Origin: Cheiracanthium punctorium
Lineage: Eukaryota; Arthropoda; Arachnida; Araneae; Cheiracanthiidae
DNA length: 64,000 bases
Direction of reading: 5' to 3'
Assembly: GCA_038373885.1 (NCBI GenBank)
Contig: JAWZYV010016541.1
Coordinates: 94,600 to 158,599, forward strand
A program made the translations under genes and the position numbers. The notes under the pieces were generated by a model. That model had not been told where the DNA came from. It saw only the letters and a list, made by a program, of their open reading frames with translations, and made no database searches. Each line of letters opens with the position of its first letter. The stretch's first letter is position 1. Shown piece after piece: positions 47,501 through 60,875 of the stretch.

Positions 47501-50500
47501 CGTCAGAGTTTGGTGTTCCCAGAGCGGGAACACAGCGCGCTAAAGGGTTAAGGAAAATATTGTTGATTCAACAAGTACCATATAAAATATTTTTTTTAAT
47601 TCAACAAAACACCCCCCTCCCTCGATCGAGCCAGTAATATTAACTGTAACAAAAGTGGGATTCTTAAGCATGTGAGGATACATTTTGAACAACACCTAAA
47701 GGGAGAATCATTTCCTTCACCGATAAAATTTACGAGGATTCTCGTGGAGCTATATCACCTGCAACTGTATTTAAAGAAATCAAATCTATTCTTCGTGACT
47801 GGCAACAGTCAAAACGTCAGAGTTTGGTGTTCCCAGAGCGGGAACACAGCGCGCTAAAGGGTTAAGGAAAATATTGTTGATTCAACAAGTACCATGTAAA
47901 ATATTTTTTTTTAATTCAACAAAACACCCCCCTCCCTCGATCGAGCCAGTAATATTAACTGTAACAAAAGTGGGATTCTTAAGCATGTGAGGATACATTT
48001 TGAACAACACCTAAAGGGAGAATCATTTCCTTCACCGATAAAATTTACGAGGATTCTCGTGGAGCTATATCACCTGCAACTGTATTTAAAGAAATCAAAT
48101 CTATTCTTCGTGACTGGCAACAGTCAAAACGTCAGAGTTTGGTGTTCCCAGAGCGGGAACACAGCGCGCTAAAGGGTTAAGGAAAATATTGTTGATTCAA
48201 CAAGTACCATATAAAATATTTTTTTTAATTCAACAAAACACCCCCCTCCCTCGATCGAGCCAGTAATATTAACTATAACAAAAGTGGGATTCTTAAGCAT
48301 GTGAGGATACATTTTGAACAACACCTAAAGGGAGAATCATTTCCTTCACCGATAAAATTTACGAGGATTCTCGTGGAGCTATATCACCTGCAACTGTATT
48401 TAAAGAAATCAAATCTATTCTTCGTGACTGGCAACAGTCAAAACGTCAGAGTTTGGTGTTCCCAGAGCGGGAACACAGCGCGCTAAAGGGTTAAGGAAAA
48501 TATTGTTGATTCAACAAGTACCATATAAAATATTTTTTTTAATTCAACAAAACACCCCCCTCCCTCGATCGAGCCAGTAATATTAACTGTAACAAAAGTG
48601 GGATTCTTAAGCATGTGAGGATACATTTTGAACAACACCTAAAGGGAGAATCATTTCCTTCACCGATAAAATTTACGAGGATTCTCGTGGAGCTATATCA
48701 CCTGCAACTGTATTTAAAGAAATCAAATCTATTCTTCGTGACTGGCAACAGTCAAAACGTCAGAGTTTGGTGTTCCCAGAGCGGGAACACAGCGCGCTAA
48801 AGGGTTAAGGAAAATATTGTTGATTCAACAAGTACCATGTAAAATATTTTTTTTAATTCAACAAAACACCCCCCTCCCTCGATCGAGCCAGTAATATTAA
48901 CTGTAACAAAAGTGGGATTCTTAAGCATGTGAGGATACATTTTGAACAACACCTAAAGGGAGAATCATTTCCTTCACCGATAAAATTTACGAGGATTCTC
49001 GTGGAGCTATATCACCTGCAACTGTATTTAAAGAAATCAAATCTATTCTTCGTGACTGGCAACAGTCAAAACGTCAGAGTTTGGTGTTCCCAGAGCGGGA
49101 ACACAGCGCGCTAAAGGGTTAAGGAAAATATTGTTGATTCAACAAGTACCATATAAAATATTTTTTTTAATTCAACAAAACACCCCCCTCCCTCGATCGA
49201 GCCAGTAATATTAACTATAACAAAAGTGGGATTCTTAAGCATGTGAGGATACATTTTGAACAACACCTAAAGGGAGAATCATTTCCTTCACCGATAAAAT
49301 TTACGAGGATTCTCGTGGAGCTATATCACCTGCAACTGTATTTAAAGAAATCAAATCTATTCTTCGTGACTGGCAACAGTCAAAACGTCAGAGTTTGGTG
49401 TTCCCAGAGCGGGAACACAGCGCGCTAAAGGGTTAAGGAAAATATTGTTGATTCAACAAGTACCATATAAAATATTTTTTTTAATTCAACAAAACACCCC
49501 CCTCCCTCGATCGAGCCAGTAATATTAACTATAACAAAAGTGGGATTCTTAAGCATGTGAGGATACATTTTGAACAACACCTAAAGGGAGAATCATTTCC
49601 TTCACCGATAAAATTTACGAGGATTCTCGTGGAGCTATATCACCTGCAACTGTATTTAAAGAAATCAAATCTATTCTTCGTGACTGGCAACAGTCAAAAC
49701 GTCAGAGTTTGGTGTTCCCAGAGCGGGAACACAGCGCGCTAAAGGGTTAAGGAAAATATTGTTGATTCAACAATTACCATGTAAAATATTTTTTTTAATT
49801 CAACAAAACACCCCCCTCCCTCGATCGAGCCAGTAATATTAACTGTAACAAAAGTGGGATTCTTAAGCATGTGAGGATACATTTTGAACAACACCTAAAG
49901 GGAGAATCATTTCCTTCACCGATAAAATTTACGAGGATTCTCGTGGAGCTATATCACCTGCAACTGTATTTAAAGAAATCAAATCTATTCTTCGTGACTG
50001 GCAACAGTCAAAACGTCAGAGTTTGGTGTTCCCAGAGCGGGAACACAGCGCGCTAAAGGGTTAAGGAAAATATTGTTGATTCAACAAGTACCATATAAAA
50101 TATTTTTTTTAATTCAACAAAACACCCCCCTCCCTCGATCGAGCCAGTAATATTAACTGTAACAAAAGTGGGATTCTTAAGCATGTGAGGATACATTTTG
50201 AACAACACCTAAAGGGAGAATCATTTCCTTCACCGATAAAATTTACGAGGATTCTCGTGGAGCTATATCACCTGCAACTGTATTTAAAGAAATCAAATCT
50301 ATTCTTCGTGACTGGCAACAGTCAAAACGTCAGAGTTTGGTGTTCCCAGAGCGGGAACACAGCGCGCTAAAGGGTTAAGGAAAATATTGTTGATTCAACA
50401 AGTACCATATAAAATATTTTTTTTAATTCAACAAAACACCCCCCTCCCTCGATCGAGCCAGTAATATTAACTATAACAAAAGTGGGATTCTTAAGCATGT

Positions 50501-53500
50501 GAGGATACATTTTGAACAACACCTAAAGGGAGAATCATTTCCTTCACCGATAAAATTTACGAGGATTCTCGTGGAGCTATATCACCTGCAACTGTATTTA
50601 AAGAAATCAAATCTATTCTTCGTGACTGGCAACAGTCAAAACGTCAGAGTTTGGTGTTCCCAGAGCGGGAACACAGCGCGCTAAAGGGTTAAGGAAAATA
50701 TTGTTGATTCAACAAGTACCATGTAAAATATTTTTTTTTAATTCAACAAAACACCCCCCTCCCTCGATCGAGCCAGTAATATTAACTGTAACAAAAGTGG
50801 GATTCTTAAGCATGTGAGGATACATTTTGAACAACACCTAAAGGGAGAATCATTTCCTTCACCGATAAAATTTACGAGGATTCTCGTGGAGCTATATCAC
50901 CTGCAACTGTATTTAAAGAAATCAAATCTATTCTTCGTGACTGGCAACAGTCAAAACGTCAGAGTTTGGTGTTCCCAGAGCGGGAACACAGCGCGCTAAA
51001 GGGTTAAGGAAAATATTGTTGATTCAACAAGTACCATATAAAATATTTTTTTTAATTCAACAAAACACCCCCCTCCCTCGATCGAGCCAGTAATATTAAC
51101 TGTAACAAAAGTGGGATTCTTAAGCATGTGAGGATACATTTTGAACAACACCTAAAGGGAGAATCATTTCCTTCACCGATAAAATTTACGAGGATTCTCG
51201 TGGAGCTATATCACCTGCAACTGTATTTAAAGAAATCAAATCTATTCTTCGTGACTGGCAACAGTCAAAACGTCAGAGTTTGGTGTTCCCAGAGCGGGAA
51301 CACAGCGCGCTAAAGGGTTAAGGAAAATATTGTTGATTCAACAAGTACCATGTAAAATATTTTTTTTAATTCAACAAAACACCCCCCTCCCTCGATCGAG
51401 CCAGTAATATTAACTGTAACAAAAGTGGGATTCTTAAGCATGTGAGGATACATTTTGAACAACACCTAAAGGGAGAATCATTTCCTTCACCGATAAAATT
51501 TACGAGGATTCTCGTGGAGCTATATCACCTGCAACTGTATTTAAAGAAATCAAATCTATTCTTCGTGACTGGCAACAGTCAAAACGTCAGAGTTTGGTGT
51601 TCCCAGAGCGGGAACACAGCGCGCTAAAGGGTTAAGGAAAATATTGTTGATTCAACAAGTACCATGTAAAATATTTTTTTTAATTCAACAAAACACCCCC
51701 CTCCCTCGATCGAGCCAGTAATATTAACTGTAACAAAAGTGGGATTCTTAAGCATGTGAGGATACATTTTGAACAACACCTAAAGGGAGAATCATTTCCT
51801 TCACCGATAAAATTTACGAGGATTCTCGTGGAGCTATATCACCTGCAACTGTATTTAAAGAAATCAAATCTATTCTTCGTGACTGGCAACAGTCAAAACG
51901 TCAGAGTTTGGTGTTCCCAGAGCGGGAACACAGCGCGCTAAAGGGTTAAGGAAAATATTGTTGATTCAACAAGTACCATGTAAAATATTTTTTTTAATTC
52001 AACAAAACACCCCCCTCCCTCGATCGAGCCAGTAATATTAACTGTAACAAAAGTGGGATTCTTAAGCATGTGAGGATACATTTTGAACAACACCTAAAGG
52101 GAGAATCATTTCCTTCACCGATAAAATTTACGAGGATTCTCGTGGAGCTATATCACCTGCAACTGTATTTAAAGAAATCAAATCTATTCTTCGTGACTGG
52201 CAACAGTCAAAACGTCAGAGTTTGGTGTTCCCAGAGCGGGAACACAGCGCGCTAAAGGGTTAAGGAAAATATTGTTGATTCAACAAGTACCATATAAAAT
52301 ATTTTTTTTAATTCAACAAAACACCCCCCTCCCTCGATCGAGCCAGTAATATTAACTGTAACAAAAGTGGGATTCTTAAGCATGTGAGGATACATTTTGA
52401 ACAACACCTAAAGGGAGAATCATTTCCTTCACCGATAAAATTTACGAGGATTCTCGTGGAGCTATATCACCTGCAACTGTATTTAAAGAAATCAAATCTA
52501 TTCTTCGTGACTGGCAACAGTCAAAACGTCAGAGTTTGGTGTTCCCAGAGCGGGAACACAGCGCGCTAAAGGGTTAAGGAAAATATTGTTGATTCAACAA
52601 GTACCATGTAAAATATTTTTTTTAATTCAACAAAACACCCCCCTCCCTCGATCGAGCCAGTAATATTAACTGTAACAAAAGTGGGATTCTTAAGCATGTG
52701 AGGATACATTTTGAACAACACCTAAAGGGAGAATCATTTCCTTCACCGATAAAATTTACGAGGATTCTCGTGGAGCTATATCACCTGCAACTGTATTTAA
52801 AGAAATCAAATCTATTCTTCGTGACTGGCAACAGTCAAAACGTCAGAGTTTGGTGTTCCCAGAGCGGGAACACAGCGCGCTAAAGGGTTAAGGAAAATAT
52901 TGTTGATTCAACAAGTACCATGTAAAATATTTTTTTTAATTCAACAAAACACCCCCCTCCCTCGATCGAGCCAGTAATATTAACTGTAACAAAAGTGGGA
53001 TTCTTAAGCATGTGAGGATACATTTTGAACAACACCTAAAGGGAGAATCATTTCCTTCACCGATAAAATTTACGAGGATTCTCGTGGAGCTATATCACCT
53101 GCAACTGTATTTAAAGAAATCAAATCTATTCTTCGTGACTGGCAACAGTCAAAACGTCAGAGTTTGGTGTTCCCAGAGCGGGAACACAGCGCGCTAAAGG
53201 GTTAAGGAAAATATTGTTGATTCAACAAGTACCATGTAAAATATTTTTTTTAATTCAACAAAACACCCCCCTCCCTCGATCGAGCCAGTAATATTAACTG
53301 TAACAAAAGTGGGATTCTTAAGCATGTGAGGATACATTTTGAACAACACCTAAAGGGAGAATCATTTCCTTCACCGATAAAATTTACGAGGATTCTCGTG
53401 GAGCTATATCACCTGCAACTGTATTTAAAGAAATCAAATCTATTCTTCGTGACTGGCAACAGTCAAAACGTCAGAGTTTGGTGTTCCCAGAGCGGGAACA

Positions 53501-56500
53501 CAGCGCGCTAAAGGGTTAAGGAAAATATTGTTGATTCAACAAGTACCATGTAAAATATTTTTTTTAATTCAACAAAACACCCCCCTCCCTCGATCGAGCC
53601 AGTAATATTAACTGTAACAAAAGTGGGATTCTTAAGCATGTGAGGATACATTTTGAACAACACCTAAAGGGAGAATCATTTCCTTCACCGATAAAATTTA
53701 CGAGGATTCTCGTGGAGCTATATCACCTGCAACTGTATTTAAAGAAATCAAATCTATTCTTCGTGACTGGCAACAGTCAAAACGTCAGAGTTTGGTGTTC
53801 CCAGAGCGGGAACACAGCGCGCTAAAGGGTTAAGGAAAATATTGTTGATTCAACAAGTACCATATAAAATATTTTTTTTAATTCAACAAAACACCCCCCT
53901 CCCTCGATCGAGCCAGTAATATTAACTATAACAAAAGTGGGATTCTTAAGCATGTGAGGATACATTTTGAACAACACCTAAAGGGAGAATCATTTCCTTC
54001 ACCGATAAAATTTACGAGGATTCTCGTGGAGCTATATCACCTGCAACTGTATTTAAAGAAATCAAATCTATTCTTCGTGACTGGCAACAGTCAAAACGTC
54101 AGAGTTTGGTGTTCCCAGAGCGGGAACACAGCGCGCTAAAGGGTTAAGGAAAATATTGTTGATTCAACAAGTACCATGTAAAATATTTTTTTTAATTCAA
54201 CAAAACACCCCCCTCCCTCGATCGAGCCAGTAATATTAACTGTAACAAAAGTGGGATTCTTAAGCATGTGAGGATACATTTTGAACAACACCTAAAGGGA
54301 GAATCATTTCCTTCACCGATAAAATTTACGAGGATTCTCGTGGAGCTATATCACCTGCAACTGTATTTAAAGAAATCAAATCTATTCTTCGTGACTGGCA
54401 ACAGTCAAAACGTCAGAGTTTGGTGTTCCCAGAGCGGGAACACAGCGCGCTAAAGGGTTAAGGAAAATATTGTTGATTCAACAAGTACCATGTAAAATAT
54501 TTTTTTTTAATTCAACAAAACACCCCCCTCCCTCGATCGAGCCAGTAATATTAACTGTAACAAAAGTGGGATTCTTAAGCATGTGAGGATACATTTTGAA
54601 CAACACCTAAAGGGAGAATCATTTCCTTCACCGATAAAATTTACGAGGATTCTCGTGGAGCTATATCACCTGCAACTGTATTTAAAGAAATCAAATCTAT
54701 TCTTCGTGACTGGCAACAGTCAAAACGTCAGAGTTTGGTGTTCCCAGAGCGGGAACACAGCGCGCTAAAGGGTTAAGGAAAATATTGTTGATTCAACAAG
54801 TACCATATAAAATATTTTTTTTAATTCAACAAAACACCCCCCTCCCTCGATCGAGCCAGTAATATTAACTGTAACAAAAGTGGGATTCTTAAGCATGTGA
54901 GGATACATTTTGAACAACACCTAAAGGGAGAATCATTTCCTTCACCGATAAAATTTACGAGGATTCTCGTGGAGCTATATCACCTGCAACTGTATTTAAA
55001 GAAATCAAATCTATTCTTCGTGACTGGCAACAGTCAAAACGTCAGAGTTTGGTGTTCCCAGAGCGGGAACACAGCGCGCTAAAGGGTTAAGGAAAATATT
55101 GTTGATTCAACAAGTACCATGTAAAATATTTTTTTTTAATTCAACAAAACACCCCCCTCCCTCGATCGAGCCAGTAATATTAACTGTAACAAAAGTGGGA
55201 TTCTTAAGCATGTGAGGATACATTTTGAACAACACCTAAAGGGAGAATCATTTCCTTCACCGATAAAATTTACGAGGATTCTCGTGGAGCTATATCACCT
55301 GCAACTGTATTTAAAGAAATCAAATCTATTCTTCGTGACTGGCAACAGTCAAAACGTCAGAGTTTGGTGTTCCCAGAGCGGGAACACAGCGCGCTAAAGG
55401 GTTAAGGAAAATATTGTTGATTCAACAAGTACCATGTAAAATATTTTTTTTTAATTCAACAAAACACCCCCCTCCCTCGATCGAGCCAGTAATATTAACT
55501 GTAACAAAAGTGGGATTCTTAAGCATGTGAGGATACATTTTGAACAACACCTAAAGGGAGAATCATTTCCTTCACCGATAAAATTTACGAGGATTCTCGT
55601 GGAGCTATATCACCTGCAACTGTATTTAAAGAAATCAAATCTATTCTTCGTGACTGGCAACAGTCAAAACGTCAGAGTTTGGTGTTCCCAGAGCGGGAAC
55701 ACAGCGCGCTAAAGGGTTAAGGAAAATATTGTTGATTCAACAAGTACCATGTAAAATATTTTTTTTAATTCAACAAAACACCCCCCTCCCTCGATCGAGC
55801 CAGTAATATTAACTGTAACAAAAGTGGGATTCTTAAGCATGTGAGGATACATTTTGAACAACACCTAAAGGGAGAATCATTTCCTTCACCGATAAAATTT
55901 ACGAGGATTCTCGTGGAGCTATATCACCTGCAACTGTATTTAAAGAAATCAAATCTATTCTTCGTGACTGGCAACAGTCAAAACGTCAGAGTTTGGTGTT
56001 CCCAGAGCGGGAACACAGCGCGCTAAAGGGTTAAGGAAAATATTGTTGATTCAACAAGTACCATATAAAATATTTTTTTTAATTCAACAAAACACCCCCC
56101 TCCCTCGATCGAGCCAGTAATATTAACTATAACAAAAGTGGGATTCTTAAGCATGTGAGGATACATTTTGAACAACACCTAAAGGGAGAATCATTTCCTT
56201 CACCGATAAAATTTACGAGGATTCTCGTGGAGCTATATCACCTGCAACTGTATTTAAAGAAATCAAATCTATTCTTCGTGACTGGCAACAGTCAAAACGT
56301 CAGAGTTTGGTGTTCCCAGAGCGGGAACACAGCGCGCTAAAGGGTTAAGGAAAATATTGTTGATTCAACAAGTACCATGTAAAATATTTTTTTTAATTCA
56401 ACAAAACACCCCCCTCCCTCGATCGAGCCAGTAATATTAACTGTAACAAAAGTGGGATTCTTAAGCATGTGAGGATACATTTTGAACAACACCTAAAGGG

Positions 56501-59500
56501 AGAATCATTTCCTTCACCGATAAAATTTACGAGGATTCTCGTGGAGCTATATCACCTGCAACTGTATTTAAAGAAATCAAATCTATTCTTCGTGACTGGC
56601 AACAGTCAAAACGTCAGAGTTTGGTGTTCCCAGAGCGGGAACACAGCGCGCTAAAGGGTTAAGGAAAATATTGTTGATTCAACAATTACCATGTAAAATA
56701 TTTTTTTTAATTCAACAAAACACCCCCCTCCCTCGATCGAGCCAGTAATATTAACTGTAACAAAAGTGGGATTCTTAAGCATGTGAGGATACATTTTGAA
56801 CAACACCTAAAGGGAGAATCATTTCCTTCACCGATAAAATTTACGAGGATTCTCGTGGAGCTATATCACCTGCAACTGTATTTAAAGAAATCAAATCTAT
56901 TCTTCGTGACTGGCAACAGTCAAAACGTCAGAGTTTGGTGTTCCCAGAGCGGGAACACAGCGCGCTAAAGGGTTAAGGAAAATATTGTTGATTCAACAAG
57001 TACCATATAAAATATTTTTTTTAATTCAACAAAACACCCCCCTCCCTCGATCGAGCCAGTAATATTAACTGTAACAAAAGTGGGATTCTTAAGCATGTGA
57101 GGATACATTTTGAACAACACCTAAAGGGAGAATCATTTCCTTCACCGATAAAATTTACGAGGATTCTCGTGGAGCTATATCACCTGCAACTGTATTTAAA
57201 GAAATCAAATCTATTCTTCGTGACTGGCAACAGTCAAAACGTCAGAGTTTGGTGTTCCCAGAGCGGGAACACAGCGCGCTAAAGGGTTAAGGAAAATATT
57301 GTTGATTCAACAAGTACCATGTAAAATATTTTTTTTTAATTCAACAAAACACCCCCCTCCCTCGATCGAGCCAGTAATATTAACTGTAACAAAAGTGGGA
57401 TTCTTAAGCATGTGAGGATACATTTTGAACAACACCTAAAGGGAGAATCATTTCCTTCACCGATAAAATTTACGAGGATTCTCGTGGAGCTATATCACCT
57501 GCAACTGTATTTAAAGAAATCAAATCTATTCTTCGTGACTGGCAACAGTCAAAACGTCAGAGTTTGGTGTTCCCAGAGCGGGAACACAGCGCGCTAAAGG
57601 GTTAAGGAAAATATTGTTGATTCAACAAGTACCATGTAAAATATTTTTTTTAATTCAACAAAACACCCCCCTCCCTCGATCGAGCCAGTAATATTAACTG
57701 TAACAAAAGTGGGATTCTTAAGCATGTGAGGATACATTTTGAACAACACCTAAAGGGAGAATCATTTCCTTCACCGATAAAATTTACGAGGATTCTCGTG
57801 GAGCTATATCACCTGCAACTGTATTTAAAGAAATCAAATCTATTCTTCGTGACTGGCAACAGTCAAAACGTCAGAGTTTGGTGTTCCCAGAGCGGGAACA
57901 CAGCGCGCTAAAGGGTTAAGGAAAATATTGTTGATTCAACAAGTACCATGTAAAATATTTTTTTTAATTCAACAAAACACCCCCCTCCCTCGATCGAGCC
58001 AGTAATATTAACTGTAACAAAAGTGGGATTCTTAAGCATGTGAGGATACATTTTGAACAACACCTAAAGGGAGAATCATTTCCTTCACCGATAAAATTTA
58101 CGAGGATTCTCGTGGAGCTATATCACCTGCAACTGTATTTAAAGAAATCAAATCTATTCTTCGTGACTGGCAACAGTCAAAACGTCAGAGTTTGGTGTTC
58201 CCAGAGCGGGAACACAGCGCGCTAAAGGGTTAAGGAAAATATTGTTGATTCAACAAGTACCATGTAAAATATTTTTTTTAATTCAACAAAACACCCCCCT
58301 CCCTCGATCGAGCCAGTAATATTAACTGTAACAAAAGTGGGATTCTTAAGCATGTGAGGATACATTTTGAACAACACCTAAAGGGAGAATCATTTCCTTC
58401 ACCGATAAAATTTACGAGGATTCTCGTGGAGCTATATCACCTGCAACTGTATTTAAAGAAATCAAATCTATTCTTCGTGACTGGCAACAGTCAAAACGTC
58501 AGAGTTTGGTGTTCCCAGAGCGGGAACACAGCGCGCTAAAGGGTTAAGGAAAATATTGTTGATTCAACAAGTACCATGTAAAATATTTTTTTTAATTCAA
58601 CAAAACACCCCCCTCCCTCGATCGAGCCAGTAATATTAACTGTAACAAAAGTGGGATTCTTAAGCATGTGAGGATACATTTTGAACAACACCTAAAGGGA
58701 GAATCATTTCCTTCACCGATAAAATTTACGAGGATTCTCGTGGAGCTATATCACCTGCAACTGTATTTAAAGAAATCAAATCTATTCTTCGTGACTGGCA
58801 ACAGTCAAAACGTCAGAGTTTGGTGTTCCCAGAGCGGGAACACAGCGCGCTAAAGGGTTAAGGAAAATATTGTTGATTCAACAAGTACCATGTAAAATAT
58901 TTTTTTTAATTCAACAAAACACCCCCCTCCCTCGATCGAGCCAGTAATATTAACTGTAACAAAAGTGGGATTCTTAAGCATGTGAGGATACATTTTGAAC
59001 AACACCTAAAGGGAGAATCATTTCCTTCACCGATAAAATTTACGAGGATTCTCGTGGAGCTATATCACCTGCAACTGTATTTAAAGAAATCAAATCTATT
59101 CTTCGTGACTGGCAACAGTCAAAACGTCAGAGTTTGGTGTTCCCAGAGCGGGAACACAGCGCGCTAAAGGGTTAAGGAAAATATTGTTGATTCAACAAGT
59201 ACCATGTAAAATATTTTTTTTAATTCAACAAAACACCCCCCTCCCTCGATCGAGCCAGTAATATTAACTGTAACAAAAGTGGGATTCTTAAGCATGTGAG
59301 GATACATTTTGAACAACACCTAAAGGGAGAATCATTTCCTTCACCGATAAAATTTACGAGGATTCTCGTGGAGCTATATCACCTGCAACTGTATTTAAAG
59401 AAATCAAATCTATTCTTCGTGACTGGCAACAGTCAAAACGTCAGAGTTTGGTGTTCCCAGAGCGGGAACACAGCGCGCTAAAGGGTTAAGGAAAATATTG

Positions 59501-60616
59501 TTGATTCAACAAGTACCATGTAAAATATTTTTTTTAATTCAACAAAACACCCCCCTCCCTCGATCGAGCCAGTAATATTAACTGTAACAAAAGTGGGATT
59601 CTTAAGCATGTGAGGATACATTTTGAACAACACCTAAAGGGAGAATCATTTCCTTCACCGATAAAATTTACGAGGATTCTCGTGGAGCTATATCACCTGC
59701 AACTGTATTTAAAGAAATCAAATCTATTCTTCGTGACTGGCAACAGTCAAAACGTCAGAGTTTGGTGTTCCCAGAGCGGGAACACAGCGCGCTAAAGGGT
59801 TAAGGAAAATATTGTTGATTCAACAAGTACCATGTAAAATATTTTTTTTAATTCAACAAAACACCCCCCTCCCTCGATCGAGCCAGTAATATTAACTGTA
59901 ACAAAAGTGGGATTCTTAAGCATGTGAGGATACATTTTGAACAACACCTAAAGGGAGAATCATTTCCTTCACCGATAAAATTTACGAGGATTCTCGTGGA
60001 GCTATATCACCTGCAACTGTATTTAAAGAAATCAAATCTATTCTTCGTGACTGGCAACAGTCAAAACGTCAGAGTTTGGTGTTCCCAGAGCGGGAACACA
60101 GCGCGCTAAAGGGTTAAGGAAAATATTGTTGATTCAACAAGTACCATATAAAATATTTTTTTTAATTCAACAAAACACCCCCCTCCCTCGATCGAGCCAG
60201 TAATATTAACTATAACAAAAGTGGGATTCTTAAGCATGTGAGGATACATTTTGAACAACACCTAAAGGGAGAATCATTTCCTTCACCGATAAAATTTACG
60301 AGGATTCTCGTGGAGCTATATCACCTGCAACTGTATTTAAAGAAATCAAATCTATTCTTCGTGACTGACAACAGTCAAAACGTCAGAGTTTGGTGTTCCC
60401 AGAGCGGGAACACTGCGCGCTAAAGGGTTAAGGAAAATATTGTTGATTCAACAAGTACCATATAAAATATTTTTTTTTTAATTCAACAAAACACCCCCCT
60501 CCCTCGATCGAGCCAGTAATATTAACTGTAATAAAAGTGGGATTCTTAAGCATGTGAGGATACATTTTGAACAACACCTAAAGGGAGAATCATTTCCTTC
60601 ACCGATAAAATTTACG
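41449..60616 (+). repeat. Young ~314-bp satellite, 61 tandem units (19.2 kb)
   Basis: Each unit is 131 bp of MITE end (AGGATTCTCGTGGAGCTATA to CTAAAGGGTTAA) plus 184 bp of former flank (GGAAAATATTGTTGATTCAA to CGATAAAATTTACG). The first unit's MITE part is continuous with the full MITE at 41173. The last unit's flank part is continuous with single-copy DNA at 60617. Units differ mainly at three flank sites: ACCAT(A/G)TAAAA, a T run of 8 or 9, and TAACT(A/G)TAAC. The unit contains the dyads GTTCCCAGAGCGGGAAC and CTCGATCGAG. A 61-codon frame is present in 60 units but has only a GTG at its start and no in-frame ATG upstream, so it is not annotated as a gene. Confidence 0.97.
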
Positions 60617-60875
60617 TTCACTTTTACACGCTCGTTGTGCCGTAGCACAGCGTTCCGCAATCGCTATGCCGTAGCTACAAATAACTACAGCACATCTTGG
60701 GCGCCGGCAGCATAGGGCAAGGGGGGCAATGCCCCCCCTGGATTTTTTGTATGCAGTGTTTTCCCTTGCGTTTTTGCTCTTTCCAAATGGTAACCATACG
60801 TTGTAGTCTTTGCCCCCCCCCCTGGAAAATATTCTGCCGGCGCCCATGCAGCACATCGTACTAAGTGTAACGCAA
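60596..60875. mobile_element. Copy of the foldback family, split by a GC-rich MITE
   Basis: CACCGATAAAATTTACGTTC, then ACTTTTACACGCTCGTTGTGC match the left arm of the 0.6-5-kb family (CACTGAAAAAATTTCGTTAC, then TTTTAAAAGCACGTTGTGC). TACAAATAACTACAGCACATC and ACTAAGTGTAACGC match its right half. The first ~21 bp are also the end of every satellite unit. Confidence 0.65.
60697..60848. mobile_element. GC-rich MITE with 9-bp target-site duplication
   Basis: CAGCACATC occurs at 60688-60696 and 60849-60857. The element begins TTGGGCGCCGGCAG and ends CTGCCGGCGCCCA. Inner GGGCAAGGGGGGCA and TGCCCCCCCCCC blocks extend the inverted repeat. The 152-bp insert is far more GC-rich than the rest of the window. 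The 9-bp duplication could also be read as 8 bp. Confidence 0.85.

Noticed and set aside
41701..60423. Sixty repeated 61-codon frames as a multicopy gene family
   Set aside because: The frame starts with GTG, and the upstream stop-to-stop region contains no ATG. The frame crosses the MITE/flank junction and its C-terminal half is MITE end sequence. A eukaryotic gene is not supported.
41449..60616. CRISPR array
   Set aside because: The units are ~314 bp and identical throughout, with no short repeats separated by unique spacers, and the setting is eukaryotic.
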